Assembly (NCBI GenBank): GCA_001775395.1
Contig: MEWP01000009.1
Span: forward strand, 1,239 to 58,460
DNA length: 57,222 nt
Direction: 5' to 3'
Source of the DNA: a candidate division Zixibacteria bacterium RBG_16_53_22
Lineage (GTDB): Bacteria; Zixibacteria; MSB-5A5; UBA10806
The notes under the pieces were generated by a model. That model saw only the letters and a list, made by a program, of their open reading frames with translations. It was not told where the DNA came from and searched no databases. Below are positions 31,926 through 41,030 of this stretch, in pieces. Both the position numbers and the translations under genes were made by a program. Each line of letters starts with the position of its first letter. Position 1 is the stretch's first letter.

Positions 31926-33146
31926 CTACTCGTAGCGCAGTGCTTCGATAGGGTCCAGCAGTGACGCTTTTCTGGCGGGGTAAAAGCCGAAGAAAATGCC
32001 CACGAAACCGGCGAAGAAAAATGATATGGCCATGGCCGGAACGGACGTGAACACCGGCCAGTGCAGCAGGGCCGATATGACTTTCGCGCCCAGAACACCC
32101 AGCGCAATCCCGATTACGCCCCCGACCAGGCTCAATACGATCGACTCAGCAAGAAACTGAATCATTATATCTCTGCCCTTGGCCCCGACCGCCATCCTGA
32201 TTCCGATCTCGCGCGTCCGCTCGGTAACCGATACCAGCATGATATTCATGATCCCTATGCCTCCAACCATGAGCGAGACCGAGGCGATCGCACCCAGCAG
32301 AATCGTCATTATTCCGGAGGTTGACGTGGCCGCGGAGGCTATGTCGAGCTGGCTTCTGATAGTGAAATCGTCCTCCTGACCAGAGAGAATCTTATGCCTC
32401 TGGCGCAGGAGTTCGGCTATCTGATTCGAGGCCTCGTCGATCCGGTTGCGATCCGTGGCCGACACTATTATGGAATTGATATGGTCTCTTCCGGTTAGTT
32501 TCCTTAAGACCGTGGTGTGCGGAGCAACAACAATATCATCCTGATCGCGGCCAAATGCATTTTGGCCCTTTGGCGATAAGAGCCCGATAACCTTGAAAGG
32601 CAGTTTTCTTATTCTAATAATCTGACCGATCGGATCCTGCCCAGGAAAGAGGTTGTCCACCACGGTCTTCCCCAAGACACAGACCTTGGTCGCACCCTTT
32701 ACATCCTGCTCCGTAAAGAATGCCCCGGAGGCTATCGGCCACGAACGAATAAAGGGAAACTCCGGCGAATACCCCTCGACTGAGGTGCCCCAGTTGAGGT
32801 TACCGGCTACGACCTGGGCGCCTGTTCGAATGACGGGCGAGATCCACTGGACCGCCGGGCAGTTATCCTTGATGGCCTGGGCGTCATCATCGGTGAGGTT
32901 CATCATCGTGCCGGCGCCCGCCCTGAACCCTCCCCCGCCCATCTGACTTCCGGGAAAGATGGTCAGCAGGTTTTCTCCCAGCGACGCTATCTGGGCGTTG
33001 ACCATATTCTTGGCGCCCTGCCCGATTCCAACCATGGCGATCACGGCCGCCACGCCGATTATGATCCCCAGCATTGTCAGGCTTGACCGCATCTTATTTC
33101 TACCCAGCGCCTTATAGGCGATTTTCAATATCTGAATATATCTCAT
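31926..33146 (-). CDS. MacB-type ABC transporter permease
   Basis: 406 aa. The N-terminal transmembrane helix (SSLTMLGIIIGVAAVIAMV) is followed by a large periplasmic MacB_PCD domain, then three C-terminal helices (FtsX-like; VGGIGIMNIMLVSVTERTREIGIRMAVGA). The ATPase is a separate gene upstream. Together with the ATPase and membrane-fusion genes it forms a tripartite efflux or lipoprotein-type mechanotransmission system. No TolC gene is adjacent. Substrate unknown. Confidence 0.9.
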   Translation of the reverse strand: MRYIQILKIAYKALGRNKMRSSLTMLGIIIGVAAVIAMVGIGQGAKNMVNAQIASLGENLLTIFPGSQMGGGGFRAGAGTMMNLTDDDAQAIKDNCPAVQWISPVIRTGAQVVAGNLNWGTSVEGYSPEFPFIRSWPIASGAFFTEQDVKGATKVCVLGKTVVDNLFPGQDPIGQIIRIRKLPFKVIGLLSPKGQNAFGRDQDDIVVAPHTTVLRKLTGRDHINSIIVSATDRNRIDEASNQIAELLRQRHKILSGQEDDFTIRSQLDIASAATSTSGIMTILLGAIASVSLMVGGIGIMNIMLVSVTERTREIGIRMAVGAKGRDIMIQFLAESIVLSLVGGVIGIALGVLGAKVISALLHWPVFTSVPAMAISFFFAGFVGIFFGFYPARKASLLDPIEALRYE

Positions 33147-33186
33147 CAGTTTCTCGATATTCTCCCCGTATATTCAAGCTCATTCT

Positions 33187-33924
33187 TCAATCCTCGACCG
33201 GCGGCAAGGATTCGATTTCAGCACCGGCGTTCCGAGTCATAGTTACCGCGGCATCCTTCACAATCTTGCCATCCCTGAATGCGATATTTCTCTTGGTATA
33301 GGAGGCGATATCGGCCTCGTGCGTGATAATCACAACGGTGATCCCGTTCCGGTTGAGCGATTGGAAAATATCCATAACCTCGATCGAGGTTCTGGTATCG
33401 AGGTTTCCCGTGGGCTCGTCGGCCAGGATTATGGTGGGATCGTTGACCAGAGCCCGGGCGATCGCGACTCTTTGTTGCTGGCCCCCAGACAATTGATTAG
33501 GATAAGAATTTCCCCTGTCCTCCAGGCCGACCTGCGCCAGCGCCTTTCTGGCCCTTTCGATGTTATCTCTGGCCGAACTGCCGTTATAAAGCAGAGGGAG
33601 CTCGACATTCTCCAGGGCGGAGGTGCGCGATAGAAGATTGAAGGATTGGAAAACGAATCCGATTTTCTTATTTCTAATCTCCGCCCGATTGTTTCTATCC
33701 AAAGAGGAAATGTCGGAGCCTTCGAGCAAATACCTGCCGCTGGTGGGCCGATCGAGACATCCGAGGATGTGCATTAGCGTGGACTTACCTGAACCTGAAG
33801 GCCCCATGATGGCGACGAACTCACCCCGGTCGATGGAAAGGTCGATTCCGCGCAAGGCGTGAATTTCGTAATCACCGAGCCTGTATACCTTGACCAGGTC
33901 CTTTATTTGAATCAAAGGAGGCAA
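33187..33924 (-). CDS. ABC transporter ATPase (MacB/LolD type)
   Basis: 245 aa, starting with TTG (33924): GGAGGAG lies 6 nt upstream. The Walker [10 protein letters not shown], signature [15 protein letters not shown], Walker [14 protein letters not shown] and the H-loop [10 protein letters not shown] are complete. It lies 2 nt after the membrane-fusion gene and 40 bp before the permease, and would energise the MacB-type permease. Confident. Confidence 0.95.
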   Translation of the reverse strand: MPPLIQIKDLVKVYRLGDYEIHALRGIDLSIDRGEFVAIMGPSGSGKSTLMHILGCLDRPTSGRYLLEGSDISSLDRNNRAEIRNKKIGFVFQSFNLLSRTSALENVELPLLYNGSSARDNIERARKALAQVGLEDRGNSYPNQLSGGQQQRVAIARALVNDPTIILADEPTGNLDTRTSIEVMDIFQSLNRNGITVVIITHEADIASYTKRNIAFRDGKIVKDAAVTMTRNAGAEIESLPPVED

Positions 33925-33926
33925 AT

Positions 33927-35165
33927 TTATCTCCTCCCGCCGCCGAACCGAGGCATGAAGGGGTTGACCTCCTGGCTGTTATTCGGCTGCGTCACTCCCT
34001 CCTGCCTGATTATGACCTTATCTCCCTCTTTCAAATTGTCCGAGGTAATTTCCGTGAATGAGCCATCAGAAATACCGGCCTGCACCGGGGCCGGCTCAGG
34101 ATTATGTTGTTGATCGAGCACCCAGACTCGGGCCCGATCGGATCTGCCTGCCCGAGCCGAATCGGTTCGCTGATAATTACCGCCAATGGAGGAAAATTGC
34201 CCCCTGGCCGTATCGGAATTTGCCGGTGTTGGGCGGGTGGATTCGCTTCGCAATCCGCTCAGGCGGAATCGCAATGCCGCCGCCGGCACCTTGAGCACAT
34301 TTTCCCTTTTGTCAATCTCAATAACCACGTTGGCGGTCATGCCCGGTTTCAGAAGGAGATCGGGATTGGATACGTTCAGGATAACATCATACGATACGAC
34401 ATTTTGTTCCACCTGCGGTGAAAGCCTGACCTGCTTGACCAGCCCCTCGAACAATAGCTCAGGGTAGGCGTCCACGGTGAATCGCGCCTTCTGACCATCG
34501 GCGATCTTCCCGATATCGGCCTCATCGATGCTCGTTTTGACCTCCATCTTGGCGAGATCCTGCGCAATAGTAAAGAGCGTGGGGGCCTGAAGGCTGGCGG
34601 CCACCGTCTGGCCGACGTCGACATCCCTCGAAATGATGACGCCATCAATTGGCGATGTTATGGTGGCATAGGCGAGGTTGGTCTTGAGCCGATCGAGGTT
34701 GGCCTGGGACGATTTTATTTCAGCCCTGGCCAAATCGTAATTTGTCAGGGCGGCATCCCTGTCCGATTCGGATATCATGTTTTTCTCAAAAAGCGACAGG
34801 GCCCGTTCGTATTCTCTCCGGGAGAGTTCGGCGGAGGCGACCGCCTTTTCAAGGTCTGCCTGCGCCTGGGCGACTTGCGCTTTCAGGAAAGTGGGGTCCA
34901 ATTGGGCCAATACCTGCCCCTTCTTGACCTGATCGTTGAAATCGGCGTAGAGGGCGAGAATGGTTCCGGAAATCTGACTTCCCACTTGAACCGTTTTCAA
35001 GGCCTGAAGTGTCCCGGTGGCAGTGACGGTGACCGCAATGTCCCCTCTCTGGATTTCGGCCGTTACAAACGTGCCCTGAGTTTTATTACGCTTAGCCCCA
35101 AACAGGACAAAAAGCAAGACACCCAGTATCAATACTGGAGTTGCCACAACCAGAATTTTTTTCAT
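33927..35165 (-). CDS. Periplasmic membrane-fusion protein (MacA/HlyD family)
   Basis: 412 aa; GAGGAAATAG precedes the ATG. An N-terminal anchor (ILVVATPVLILGVLLFVLFG) is followed by a lipoyl half-motif (TATGTLQALKTVQVGSQISG), a coiled-coil hairpin (about residues 95-160), the second lipoyl half (ATITSPIDGVIISRDVDVG) and beta-barrel domains. A Ser/Arg-rich disordered stretch (residues ~310-345) is inserted near the membrane-proximal domain. First gene of the macAB-like operon. Confidence 0.92.
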   Translation of the reverse strand: MKKILVVATPVLILGVLLFVLFGAKRNKTQGTFVTAEIQRGDIAVTVTATGTLQALKTVQVGSQISGTILALYADFNDQVKKGQVLAQLDPTFLKAQVAQAQADLEKAVASAELSRREYERALSLFEKNMISESDRDAALTNYDLARAEIKSSQANLDRLKTNLAYATITSPIDGVIISRDVDVGQTVAASLQAPTLFTIAQDLAKMEVKTSIDEADIGKIADGQKARFTVDAYPELLFEGLVKQVRLSPQVEQNVVSYDVILNVSNPDLLLKPGMTANVVIEIDKRENVLKVPAAALRFRLSGLRSESTRPTPANSDTARGQFSSIGGNYQRTDSARAGRSDRARVWVLDQQHNPEPAPVQAGISDGSFTEITSDNLKEGDKVIIRQEGVTQPNNSQEVNPFMPRFGGGRR

Positions 35166-35428
35166 CTATTTCCTCAGTTTCACAATAATTGGATACCAAA
35201 CAAAGAGCCCGGCTACTCATACTATATCATCAGTCGAATATTAGACACAACTATTATACCGATGGTTTGATAATATGGCAAAGCCAGCGCCGGCATTGGC
35301 ATTATTGCTCCACGATTATCAGGTGTATTTTCTTATTCAAAGGCAATAATATCCAGCGCCATCGCCTTTCGGATAATTCCAAGCCGCGCCTATTCCCGAC
35401 ACAACTCATCGCGGGGAATCACGGTTTC

Positions 35429-35671
35429 TCAACTCCCCGGCTCCCTGGGCGGCGCGGGTGGCAATGCAAATGCCCTGACAACCGATTGGAAATTGATTCT
35501 CTTATGGGTGCTATCGCAAAAAGGTTTGTTACTGGAATGGCCGCATCGGCACAGCGAGATTTCGGTTCTGCCACCCAAATCAAATACGTTCCCATCGACA
35601 TCCTTTATGACGAAATCGCCGCTAATCCGAAGCGAGCCGTTGTCCTTTGGCTTTATTTCGGCTTTTGCCAT
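35429..35671 (-). CDS. CDGSH-type iron-sulfur protein
   Basis: 80 aa from the ATG at 35671, with AGGA about 10 nt upstream; the longer track ORF overlaps the neighbouring gene. The [2Fe-2S] motif is CRCGHSSNKPFCDSTH, a CDGSH motif with Gly replaced by Ser. Such small bacterial proteins (mitoNEET relatives) hold a labile cluster with three Cys and one His. It lies 55 bp after the BshB1-like gene on the same strand. This may point to thiol/redox homeostasis (inference). Confidence 0.88.
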   Translation of the reverse strand: MAKAEIKPKDNGSLRISGDFVIKDVDGNVFDLGGRTEISLCRCGHSSNKPFCDSTHKRINFQSVVRAFALPPAPPREPGS

Positions 35672-35726
35672 AATGATCAATCCTTTCCGGTTTTGAAACG
35701 ACCAGTGCGAGATAGTTTCGGGTAAA

Positions 35727-36497
35727 TCATTCCTCCTGGATATCAGGCCGCCGAACAAACATCTCCGGCACACGACTGCAGGCGCCGACCAGGCAGAATG
35801 GATCCTCGATTCTCAATGGTTCCCCGATTGCATAACCCTGGCCATACTTGACACCAATTTGACCGCCATATCCGCGCGCCATCGACTCCAACTGCCAAAT
35901 ATAATCACGATTCTTTTCCGGATTCAAGAACTGAGTGCGATGTGCGGACAAGGCTTTAATCCAAGGCTCGAATTCGTCCGTAATATCGACCACGAATGTG
36001 GGAGCAACCTCCGGTGGCAGGAAAAAATGAAATAAGGCCCCGACCGCATGCGGAGGCTCCTCGAGCGGAAGTTTCTTCAGGGTGGCGTAATTGACTCCGT
36101 TCATGACAATCCGTCCGCATGCGATATGATCCGGGTGTGAGGCCCGCTTGCCATGGCCGCCGGCAAACCACGGCGCCATCACTATTTTCGGGCGATGACG
36201 TCTGATGAACCCGGCCGCCACCAGCCGAGACTCGTAATTGTCCTCGAGGCGACAATCGCCCATATCGAGATGGGCAATGACAGACGCCCCCATTATCTCA
36301 GCCGCCTCCAAGACCTCCTGTCGACGCAGTTCCGGAGTGCCGCCGGTACCCATTTCGCCCTGAGTCAAAATCACCAGCCCGACCCTGTAGCCTCGCTTGC
36401 GAAGCTTGATAATCAGACCGCCGCATCCAACCTCGACATCATCAGGATGCGCCCCGAAAGCCAATAGATCGAAAATCTCGGCGTTGTTTTCTTGCAT
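35727..36497 (-). CDS. bshB1: PIG-L deacetylase, BshB1-like (bacillithiol pathway)
   Basis: 256 aa. The zinc motif is AFGAHPDDVEVGCGG (HPDD) and the second metal His is in RASHPDHI. The C-terminal KYGQGYAIGEPLRIEDPF is characteristic of BshB1 enzymes, which deacetylate GlcNAc-malate to GlcN-malate in bacillithiol synthesis. BshA and BshC are not in the window; a GT4 enzyme at 25-27 kb is too distant in sequence to call BshA. The ATG lies 21 nt after structured element 2, with GGAG between. Assignment is by motif and length. Confidence 0.8.
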   Translation of the reverse strand: MQENNAEIFDLLAFGAHPDDVEVGCGGLIIKLRKRGYRVGLVILTQGEMGTGGTPELRRQEVLEAAEIMGASVIAHLDMGDCRLEDNYESRLVAAGFIRRHRPKIVMAPWFAGGHGKRASHPDHIACGRIVMNGVNYATLKKLPLEEPPHAVGALFHFFLPPEVAPTFVVDITDEFEPWIKALSAHRTQFLNPEKNRDYIWQLESMARGYGGQIGVKYGQGYAIGEPLRIEDPFCLVGACSRVPEMFVRRPDIQEE

Positions 36498-36518
36498 ACG
36501 GTATCACTCCGTCGGTTC

Positions 36519-36673
36519 GGCCGCTCGGGTCCCCTCGGCCATTCGGCCGAGCGCCCGGCCGGCACAAGAGCCGGTTAGATTTCATGCGCGAATGCGGGGC
36601 ATGTGGATAATCCCGGGCAGCGCCCAGGAACGCCGGGCGGCCTGACCCGGAGGGTCAGGGGACCCGAGCGGCC
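36519..36673 (-). ncRNA. Candidate structured RNA element 2 (four-way junction)
   Basis: On the minus strand: outer stem GGCCGCTCGGGTCCCC (36673-36658) pairs with 36534-36519 (16 bp, perfect). First hairpin TGACCC-TCC-GGGTCA. Inner stem CGCCCGGC/GCCGGGCG (36639-36632 with 36559-36552). Second hairpin TCGGCC-GAAT-GGCCGA. The core GGATTATC (36613-36606) then CATGCC (36603-36598) is flanked by CCTGGGC-GCT-GCCCGGG and CCGGC/GCCGG hairpins. Length 155 nt versus 157 for element 1; the core begins 60 nt from the 5' end in both. It ends 21 nt before the BshB1-like ATG. Confidence 0.65.
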
Positions 36674-36698
36674 GACCTGGAATCGAAAACGGCGCTTC

Positions 36699-37850
36699 TT
36701 ATTTCTCCCGCACATGGTTGAAGACGGCCTGCGCCCCTCTGTAATTCTCTATCTTGAGCATATTATTAAGCCCTTTGGCATAGATGTTATCGCCCTCGCG
36801 CAGAAGTTCTGCAAAATCACCATGGCCGAAATTCAACAGGGCTTTGTAAGCAATCCATTGGGCGAAACCCTCGAGATCCTCCAGCGGGAGATCCTCGGGG
36901 CAATTCTCGGCTTGCCAGGCGTGACCGATTTCGTGAGCCAGGACACTGACATAATCTTTCTCTCTCAGGCCATATAAGGCATAGATATGGAAATCATCCC
37001 CCCTGCGGTAGAAAAGGCCGTTCAGGTCGCCATGGATTCCTTTGGCTTTGCTTTGCAGGAAATCCTTGTCGCGCAGTGAGAAATCGATCTCGCGCTTGAT
37101 CGCCATGTTCATGCTGGAGGTGATAAACTTCATCACCTTTTTTCTGATCGGATCGACCAGGCCGAAGTCGAATAGGGCCACTTTGCGGCATTCCGGGCAG
37201 AGATAGCGGCCGTCGGCAAGCCTGGTGCCGTTTGGCCCGGATGGCGCCGCGCAATTGTCGCAGCGCGGGAAATTATTCACGCAATTTAGGCAATACTTAA
37301 ACGCCTGGTTACCCTCAAAATACGAGTATTCCCCAAGGATGGGATCGCCGCAGGAATGGCAGCTTTCAACCTGTGAGGCGCAATTCATGCAGAGTTTGGT
37401 ATCGTTTATGACGATAAACTTTTCCATCGGAAGGCCGCATCTCTGGCACCGCGGTTTCTCTTTCTCGCAAATCGGGCAGACCTGCAGACCCGGTTCGGGA
37501 TAGCGCATGAAGCTCCCCACCAGGGGCCGCGAGCAGAAGCTGCATCGAGGAAGCTTCGCGTAACACTCGGCGCAGAAAGCGAGTCCTTCTGTTCTTATGG
37601 GGGACCGCGTCATTTTGCCGCATTGGGCGCATATGGCGCCGCTCTTCCAGCAGGATTCACAATAGATGCCGCCGTCGGGGGAAACATAGTAAGCCCCGAT
37701 AATAGAATTGCCGCAACTGCCGCATTTGATATCGGCCGATACTGATGACGCGGCCGCCAGCACGATCAGCGGCATAAGATAAATGGCGAAACGAGCGATT
37801 GAGATCGCCCTATGCGCCAGCGCCGGCCATGTTTTCATTGCTCTTGACAT
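36699..37850 (-). CDS. Secreted LIM-type zinc-finger metallopeptidase, DA1-like
   Basis: About 383 aa from the ATG at 37850 (37838 is equally possible); the track start at 37901 is too deep in the upstream gene. A signal peptide (FAIYLMPLIVLAAASSVSA) precedes ~200 residues packed with CxxC pairs (CGSCGNSI, CESCWKSG, CAQCGK, CAECYAKL, CSFCSRPL, CQRCG, CHSCGDPI, CDNCAAP, CPECRK) resembling tandem LIM domains. The C-terminal half has VLAHEIGHAWQ (HExxH zinc site) with a downstream ...EGFAQWIAYKAL that supplies the third ligand region. LIM plus this peptidase is the plan of plant DA1 proteins. Its start overlaps the isomerase gene by 41 bp. Confidence 0.75.
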   Translation of the reverse strand: MSRAMKTWPALAHRAISIARFAIYLMPLIVLAAASSVSADIKCGSCGNSIIGAYYVSPDGGIYCESCWKSGAICAQCGKMTRSPIRTEGLAFCAECYAKLPRCSFCSRPLVGSFMRYPEPGLQVCPICEKEKPRCQRCGLPMEKFIVINDTKLCMNCASQVESCHSCGDPILGEYSYFEGNQAFKYCLNCVNNFPRCDNCAAPSGPNGTRLADGRYLCPECRKVALFDFGLVDPIRKKVMKFITSSMNMAIKREIDFSLRDKDFLQSKAKGIHGDLNGLFYRRGDDFHIYALYGLREKDYVSVLAHEIGHAWQAENCPEDLPLEDLEGFAQWIAYKALLNFGHGDFAELLREGDNIYAKGLNNMLKIENYRGAQAVFNHVREK

Positions 37851-38634
37851 ATTCCAGCGATTGCAGCAGGTCCTCCTCGGGAAATATCTCGAGTATAACA
37901 TCCAGGGAGAGCGCCCTGAATACTTGCAAGTATCCCTCGATATTAAGCCGGCCGGAGCCGAGCCTCCGGTGATCCGCGCCTTCTCTAAAATCGTGCAGGT
38001 GGGCCAGCCGGATATATCTCAAGTGATCCTGGAAGAACTTGATTACCTGCTGCCGTCTGGGCTCGGGAAGCTGCTCGGCATGGCCGACATCCCACACAAG
38101 CCCCAAATCCCTTTCGACGGCGAGCCTTCCGACCACCTCCAGGAAGGGGGTTGAAACAGTATGGGTATTCTCGATACAGAGTTTGATCCGGCCGCGGCAT
38201 TTATCGAGAAGGCGGCTGATTGAATTTTCGAAAAGGGAGCTTATTCGTTCGGGATAGCGCTGTTCCATGAAAAAAATCTGTCTGGATGAAAGAGAGTAAA
38301 AACCCAGGCGTCCGGGGTGAAGGATGAAATACTCGCCTCCCAATTCGATCGCCATTTCAATGAATTCGCCCACCCTCTCCAAACCTGCGGCCCGGACCTT
38401 TTCGTGGCGGTTCAGAAGAGGCACATCCGATGGCCCATGGAAACAGAGACCAATGCCGAGGGCTCTAAATTTCCGCTGGATTTCGGCCCGCTTATCTGGG
38501 CCGAATTTTTCCGGGAAATAGCGGGGATTGTCGAAACTAACCTGGACCAGCCCGAAACCGTTCCTTTCGGCGAAATCAACAAGATAGTCGAAATCACCTC
38601 GGCCCTTGACATCAGCGAAACCGAGTCGTCCCAA
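37810..38634 (-). CDS. Sugar phosphate isomerase/epimerase-like TIM barrel (AP endonuclease 2 fold)
   Basis: 274 aa from the TTG at 38634. The metal-binding pattern of the xylose-isomerase-like superfamily is present: LCFHGPSDVPL, YFILHPGR, KLCIENTHTV, LGLVWDVGHAE, IRLAHLHDF and VILEIFPEE. The in-frame sequence upstream of the TTG (ISDAIGTKLGRLGF) looks homologous, and AGGAG sits 8 nt before a CTG at 38661 that overlaps the previous stop (CTGA). A CTG start is therefore likely. Substrate unknown. Confidence 0.82.
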   Translation of the reverse strand: MGRLGFADVKGRGDFDYLVDFAERNGFGLVQVSFDNPRYFPEKFGPDKRAEIQRKFRALGIGLCFHGPSDVPLLNRHEKVRAAGLERVGEFIEMAIELGGEYFILHPGRLGFYSLSSRQIFFMEQRYPERISSLFENSISRLLDKCRGRIKLCIENTHTVSTPFLEVVGRLAVERDLGLVWDVGHAEQLPEPRRQQVIKFFQDHLRYIRLAHLHDFREGADHRRLGSGRLNIEGYLQVFRALSLDVILEIFPEEDLLQSLEYVKSNENMAGAGA

Positions 38635-38657
38635 TTTAGTGCCGATGGCGTCGGAGA

Positions 38658-39926
38658 TCAGGTCTTGCGCTCCTTCTTTTTGGCGGCCGGGAATAGGACG
38701 TTGTTTAGAATCAGGCGGTAGCCCGGTGAATGTTTGTGAAGCGAAAGATCACTGGGCGGATCGCCTATCATGTGCTGGTAATCCTCCGGATCGTGACCTC
38801 CCAGAAAGGTAAATGTTCCCCTGCCATAGTTGCCGTGAATATACTTGGCCTCGTTTTTCCCCTCTGTTTCGGCGAGAATTGTAACGTGCTTCTTGAGCAG
38901 TTGCTTGTTAAAACCGGTACATTGGCCCCAGAAACCATTGACTATTTGGGTGTGGTCCTGGGTCAGCATGGTTGGGACGGGGTCCCACTTGGCAGAGAAG
39001 TTGAATATGCTGAAATAGTCGGTCTCGGGCGTCAGACCGGGAGTGCCGCGAGCGGGAGACGTATCGATATTGGAATGTTCATAGATCAGCGGATTGGTTA
39101 TGACCTCGAAATTCTCGAAAGCCAGGGTTCGCGTGAAATCAAGCTGGCTGTTGCAGCCGGGGTCCACGGCATCGCCATCGAATTCGGAAGGTACGATATC
39201 GGTTTTCCGGGCGGAACGGGCGATGTCATATGTATCGGTAGCCGAGCACATACCGAATAAGAAACCTCCCTCGGCCACATATTGGTCGATCGCATCTACG
39301 ACAGCAAGTTTCAACTTCGAGACCTTGGAAAAGCCAAGCTCGCGCGCCGTTCTCTCATTCAGGGCTTTATCCTGTTTATACCACATCGTATTTCGATAGG
39401 CGGCGAAAAATTTGCCGAATTGACCCGTAAAATCCTCGTGATGCAGATGAACCCAGTCGTATTCGTGGAGCTTCCCTGCCAACACATCGGGATCCCAGAC
39501 AATATCGAAAGGTATTTCGGCATAAGTCAGGGCCAGGTTGACGGCGTCATCCCAAGGTTCGTTTTTGCTGGCCGGCGGGGCATAAATGGCGATCTTGGGT
39601 GGCTTTTCAAGCAACACCGATTCCATGTTGCTGTCCTCGACGGTCTTCTTTATTTCGGCCTCCTGGGCCCCCGTAATCTGCTCGAATGAAACGCCTTTCA
39701 GACGGCAAACCTCGACAATCTGCGGCAGGTCGTCAGATAGAAAGGAACCGCCCCTGTAATTTAAGAGCCACTCCACATCGACACCGTACTCAAGGCACCA
39801 ATAGGCCACGCCGTAGGCCTTTAGATGATCCGTCTGGGTAATGTCCATGGGGATTAATATCTTGGAAGCCCCGGCCAGGGGAACTGTAATCAACATTAGT
39901 AATATGATAATATATACTCGCCTCAT
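38658..39926 (-). CDS. Secreted asparagine-synthetase-B-like protein
   Basis: 422 aa from ATG at 39926; GGGAG is 8 nt upstream. A signal peptide (YIIILLMLITVPLAGA) is followed by ILIPMDITQTDHLKAYGVAYW and VEWLLNYRGGSFL, the signature of a Bacteroidetes/FCB family annotated as asparagine synthetase B. That name is doubtful: the export signal and glutamine-amidotransferase-like features (FLFGMCSATD, GTFTFLGGHDPEDY) point to an envelope function. It is followed by the isomerase and DA1-like genes with overlaps, so an operon is likely. Confidence 0.72.
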   Translation of the reverse strand: MRRVYIIILLMLITVPLAGASKILIPMDITQTDHLKAYGVAYWCLEYGVDVEWLLNYRGGSFLSDDLPQIVEVCRLKGVSFEQITGAQEAEIKKTVEDSNMESVLLEKPPKIAIYAPPASKNEPWDDAVNLALTYAEIPFDIVWDPDVLAGKLHEYDWVHLHHEDFTGQFGKFFAAYRNTMWYKQDKALNERTARELGFSKVSKLKLAVVDAIDQYVAEGGFLFGMCSATDTYDIARSARKTDIVPSEFDGDAVDPGCNSQLDFTRTLAFENFEVITNPLIYEHSNIDTSPARGTPGLTPETDYFSIFNFSAKWDPVPTMLTQDHTQIVNGFWGQCTGFNKQLLKKHVTILAETEGKNEAKYIHGNYGRGTFTFLGGHDPEDYQHMIGDPPSDLSLHKHSPGYRLILNNVLFPAAKKKERKT

Positions 39927-40046
39927 CACCGATGACTCCCTTACTTATTATCGTCAAGTAGTTAACGGCCTGCAGGTGGCTTATGTTCCAAAAGCTCCGG
40001 GCCGCCAAATAATCCTCGATTTTGCCGGCCGCTCCCGCAGCATCAA

Positions 40047-41030
40047 TCAACGCAGGCTGACCTCGCCGGCCGAGATCGTTTTCACCTCGTCTTTGATCTT
40101 CAGGCGCAAAGCACCGTTCTGATCAATTCCCATGGCAATTCCCGAAAGACGGAGTTTCCCCAGCCTGACATTCACCCTTTGGCCCAGTACCGAGGAGCGC
40201 CCGACAAGCTCATGCCCCATAAAGCGCAAGCCATATTTCTGGAAATTGGAATATGACTTCTCGAAATCGGCCAGGAAATAGTGCAGAATATTGAAACGAT
40301 TATGCCGGCGGCCGCTTTCTATCGCCACGGAGGTCGCGCCGGAACGGATGCGCGACGGCAGATCGCCGCGCTGATTATTGACATTTATCCCTATGCCGAG
40401 TATGGCATAATTGATCTTATCGAGCTCGGCCGAAAGCTCGACCAGGATTCCTGCGACTTTACGTCCGCTGAGAAGGCAATCGTTGGGCCATTTCACCTGC
40501 GCCGGACAGCCGCAGACCTTCTCGATCGCACGGCAAACCGACATGGCCGCGATCTGCGAGAGGGCCGGCATTCGAATAATAGATATCCATGGCCTTAGCA
40601 GCAGGGAAAAATAAAGCCCTGTTTCTCCCGGCGAATGCCAGGTGCGGCCGAGCCTGCCGCGCCCCCTCGACTGCCTGTCGGCGATGACCAAGGTACCCTC
40701 CCCGGCGCCCGATTCGGCCAGATGCCTGGCCGCCTGGTTGGTGGAGCCAATCGATTTATAACTGTGGATCGTTTGACCCATTACCCTTGTGCCCAGACCG
40801 CAAAACAGAACAGCCGGATTGATGGAGTCGGGCAACGCGCTGAGGGTGTATGCCTTATTTTCCTCGTCAAGTTTGAGACCCGATTCGGCAAAATGGGACA
40901 AGGCCAGGGCGACCTCGGCCCTTTTAAGACCGGCCCCGTGAGCTATCTGGTCAATTGAATGACGCTCTTTGGAATCGAGAAGATATCTGAGCACCCTGGC
41001 GAATTTCTTAGCATCATCCGACGACGTCAA
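40047..41030 (-). CDS. birA: Biotin-[acetyl-CoA carboxylase] ligase with N-terminal HTH (BirA)
   Basis: 327 aa. The first ~65 residues form a winged-helix-like domain (SIDQIAHGAGLKRAEVALALSHF). The catalytic core has IGSTNQAARHLAE, the biotinyl-AMP loop SRGRGRLGRTWHS, VKWPNDCLLSGRKVAGILVE and LGIGINVN. The C-terminal SH3-like domain is present. It biotinylates carrier proteins and may also repress biotin genes. It overlaps nadC by 4 bp, and both genes share the nadC promoter. Confidence 0.93.
   Translation of the reverse strand: MTSSDDAKKFARVLRYLLDSKERHSIDQIAHGAGLKRAEVALALSHFAESGLKLDEENKAYTLSALPDSINPAVLFCGLGTRVMGQTIHSYKSIGSTNQAARHLAESGAGEGTLVIADRQSRGRGRLGRTWHSPGETGLYFSLLLRPWISIIRMPALSQIAAMSVCRAIEKVCGCPAQVKWPNDCLLSGRKVAGILVELSAELDKINYAILGIGINVNNQRGDLPSRIRSGATSVAIESGRRHNRFNILHYFLADFEKSYSNFQKYGLRFMGHELVGRSSVLGQRVNVRLGKLRLSGIAMGIDQNGALRLKIKDEVKTISAGEVSLR

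Noticed and set aside
35189-35725. 178-aa plus-strand ORF
   Set aside because: Antisense to the CDGSH gene and intergenic DNA; no recognisable features.
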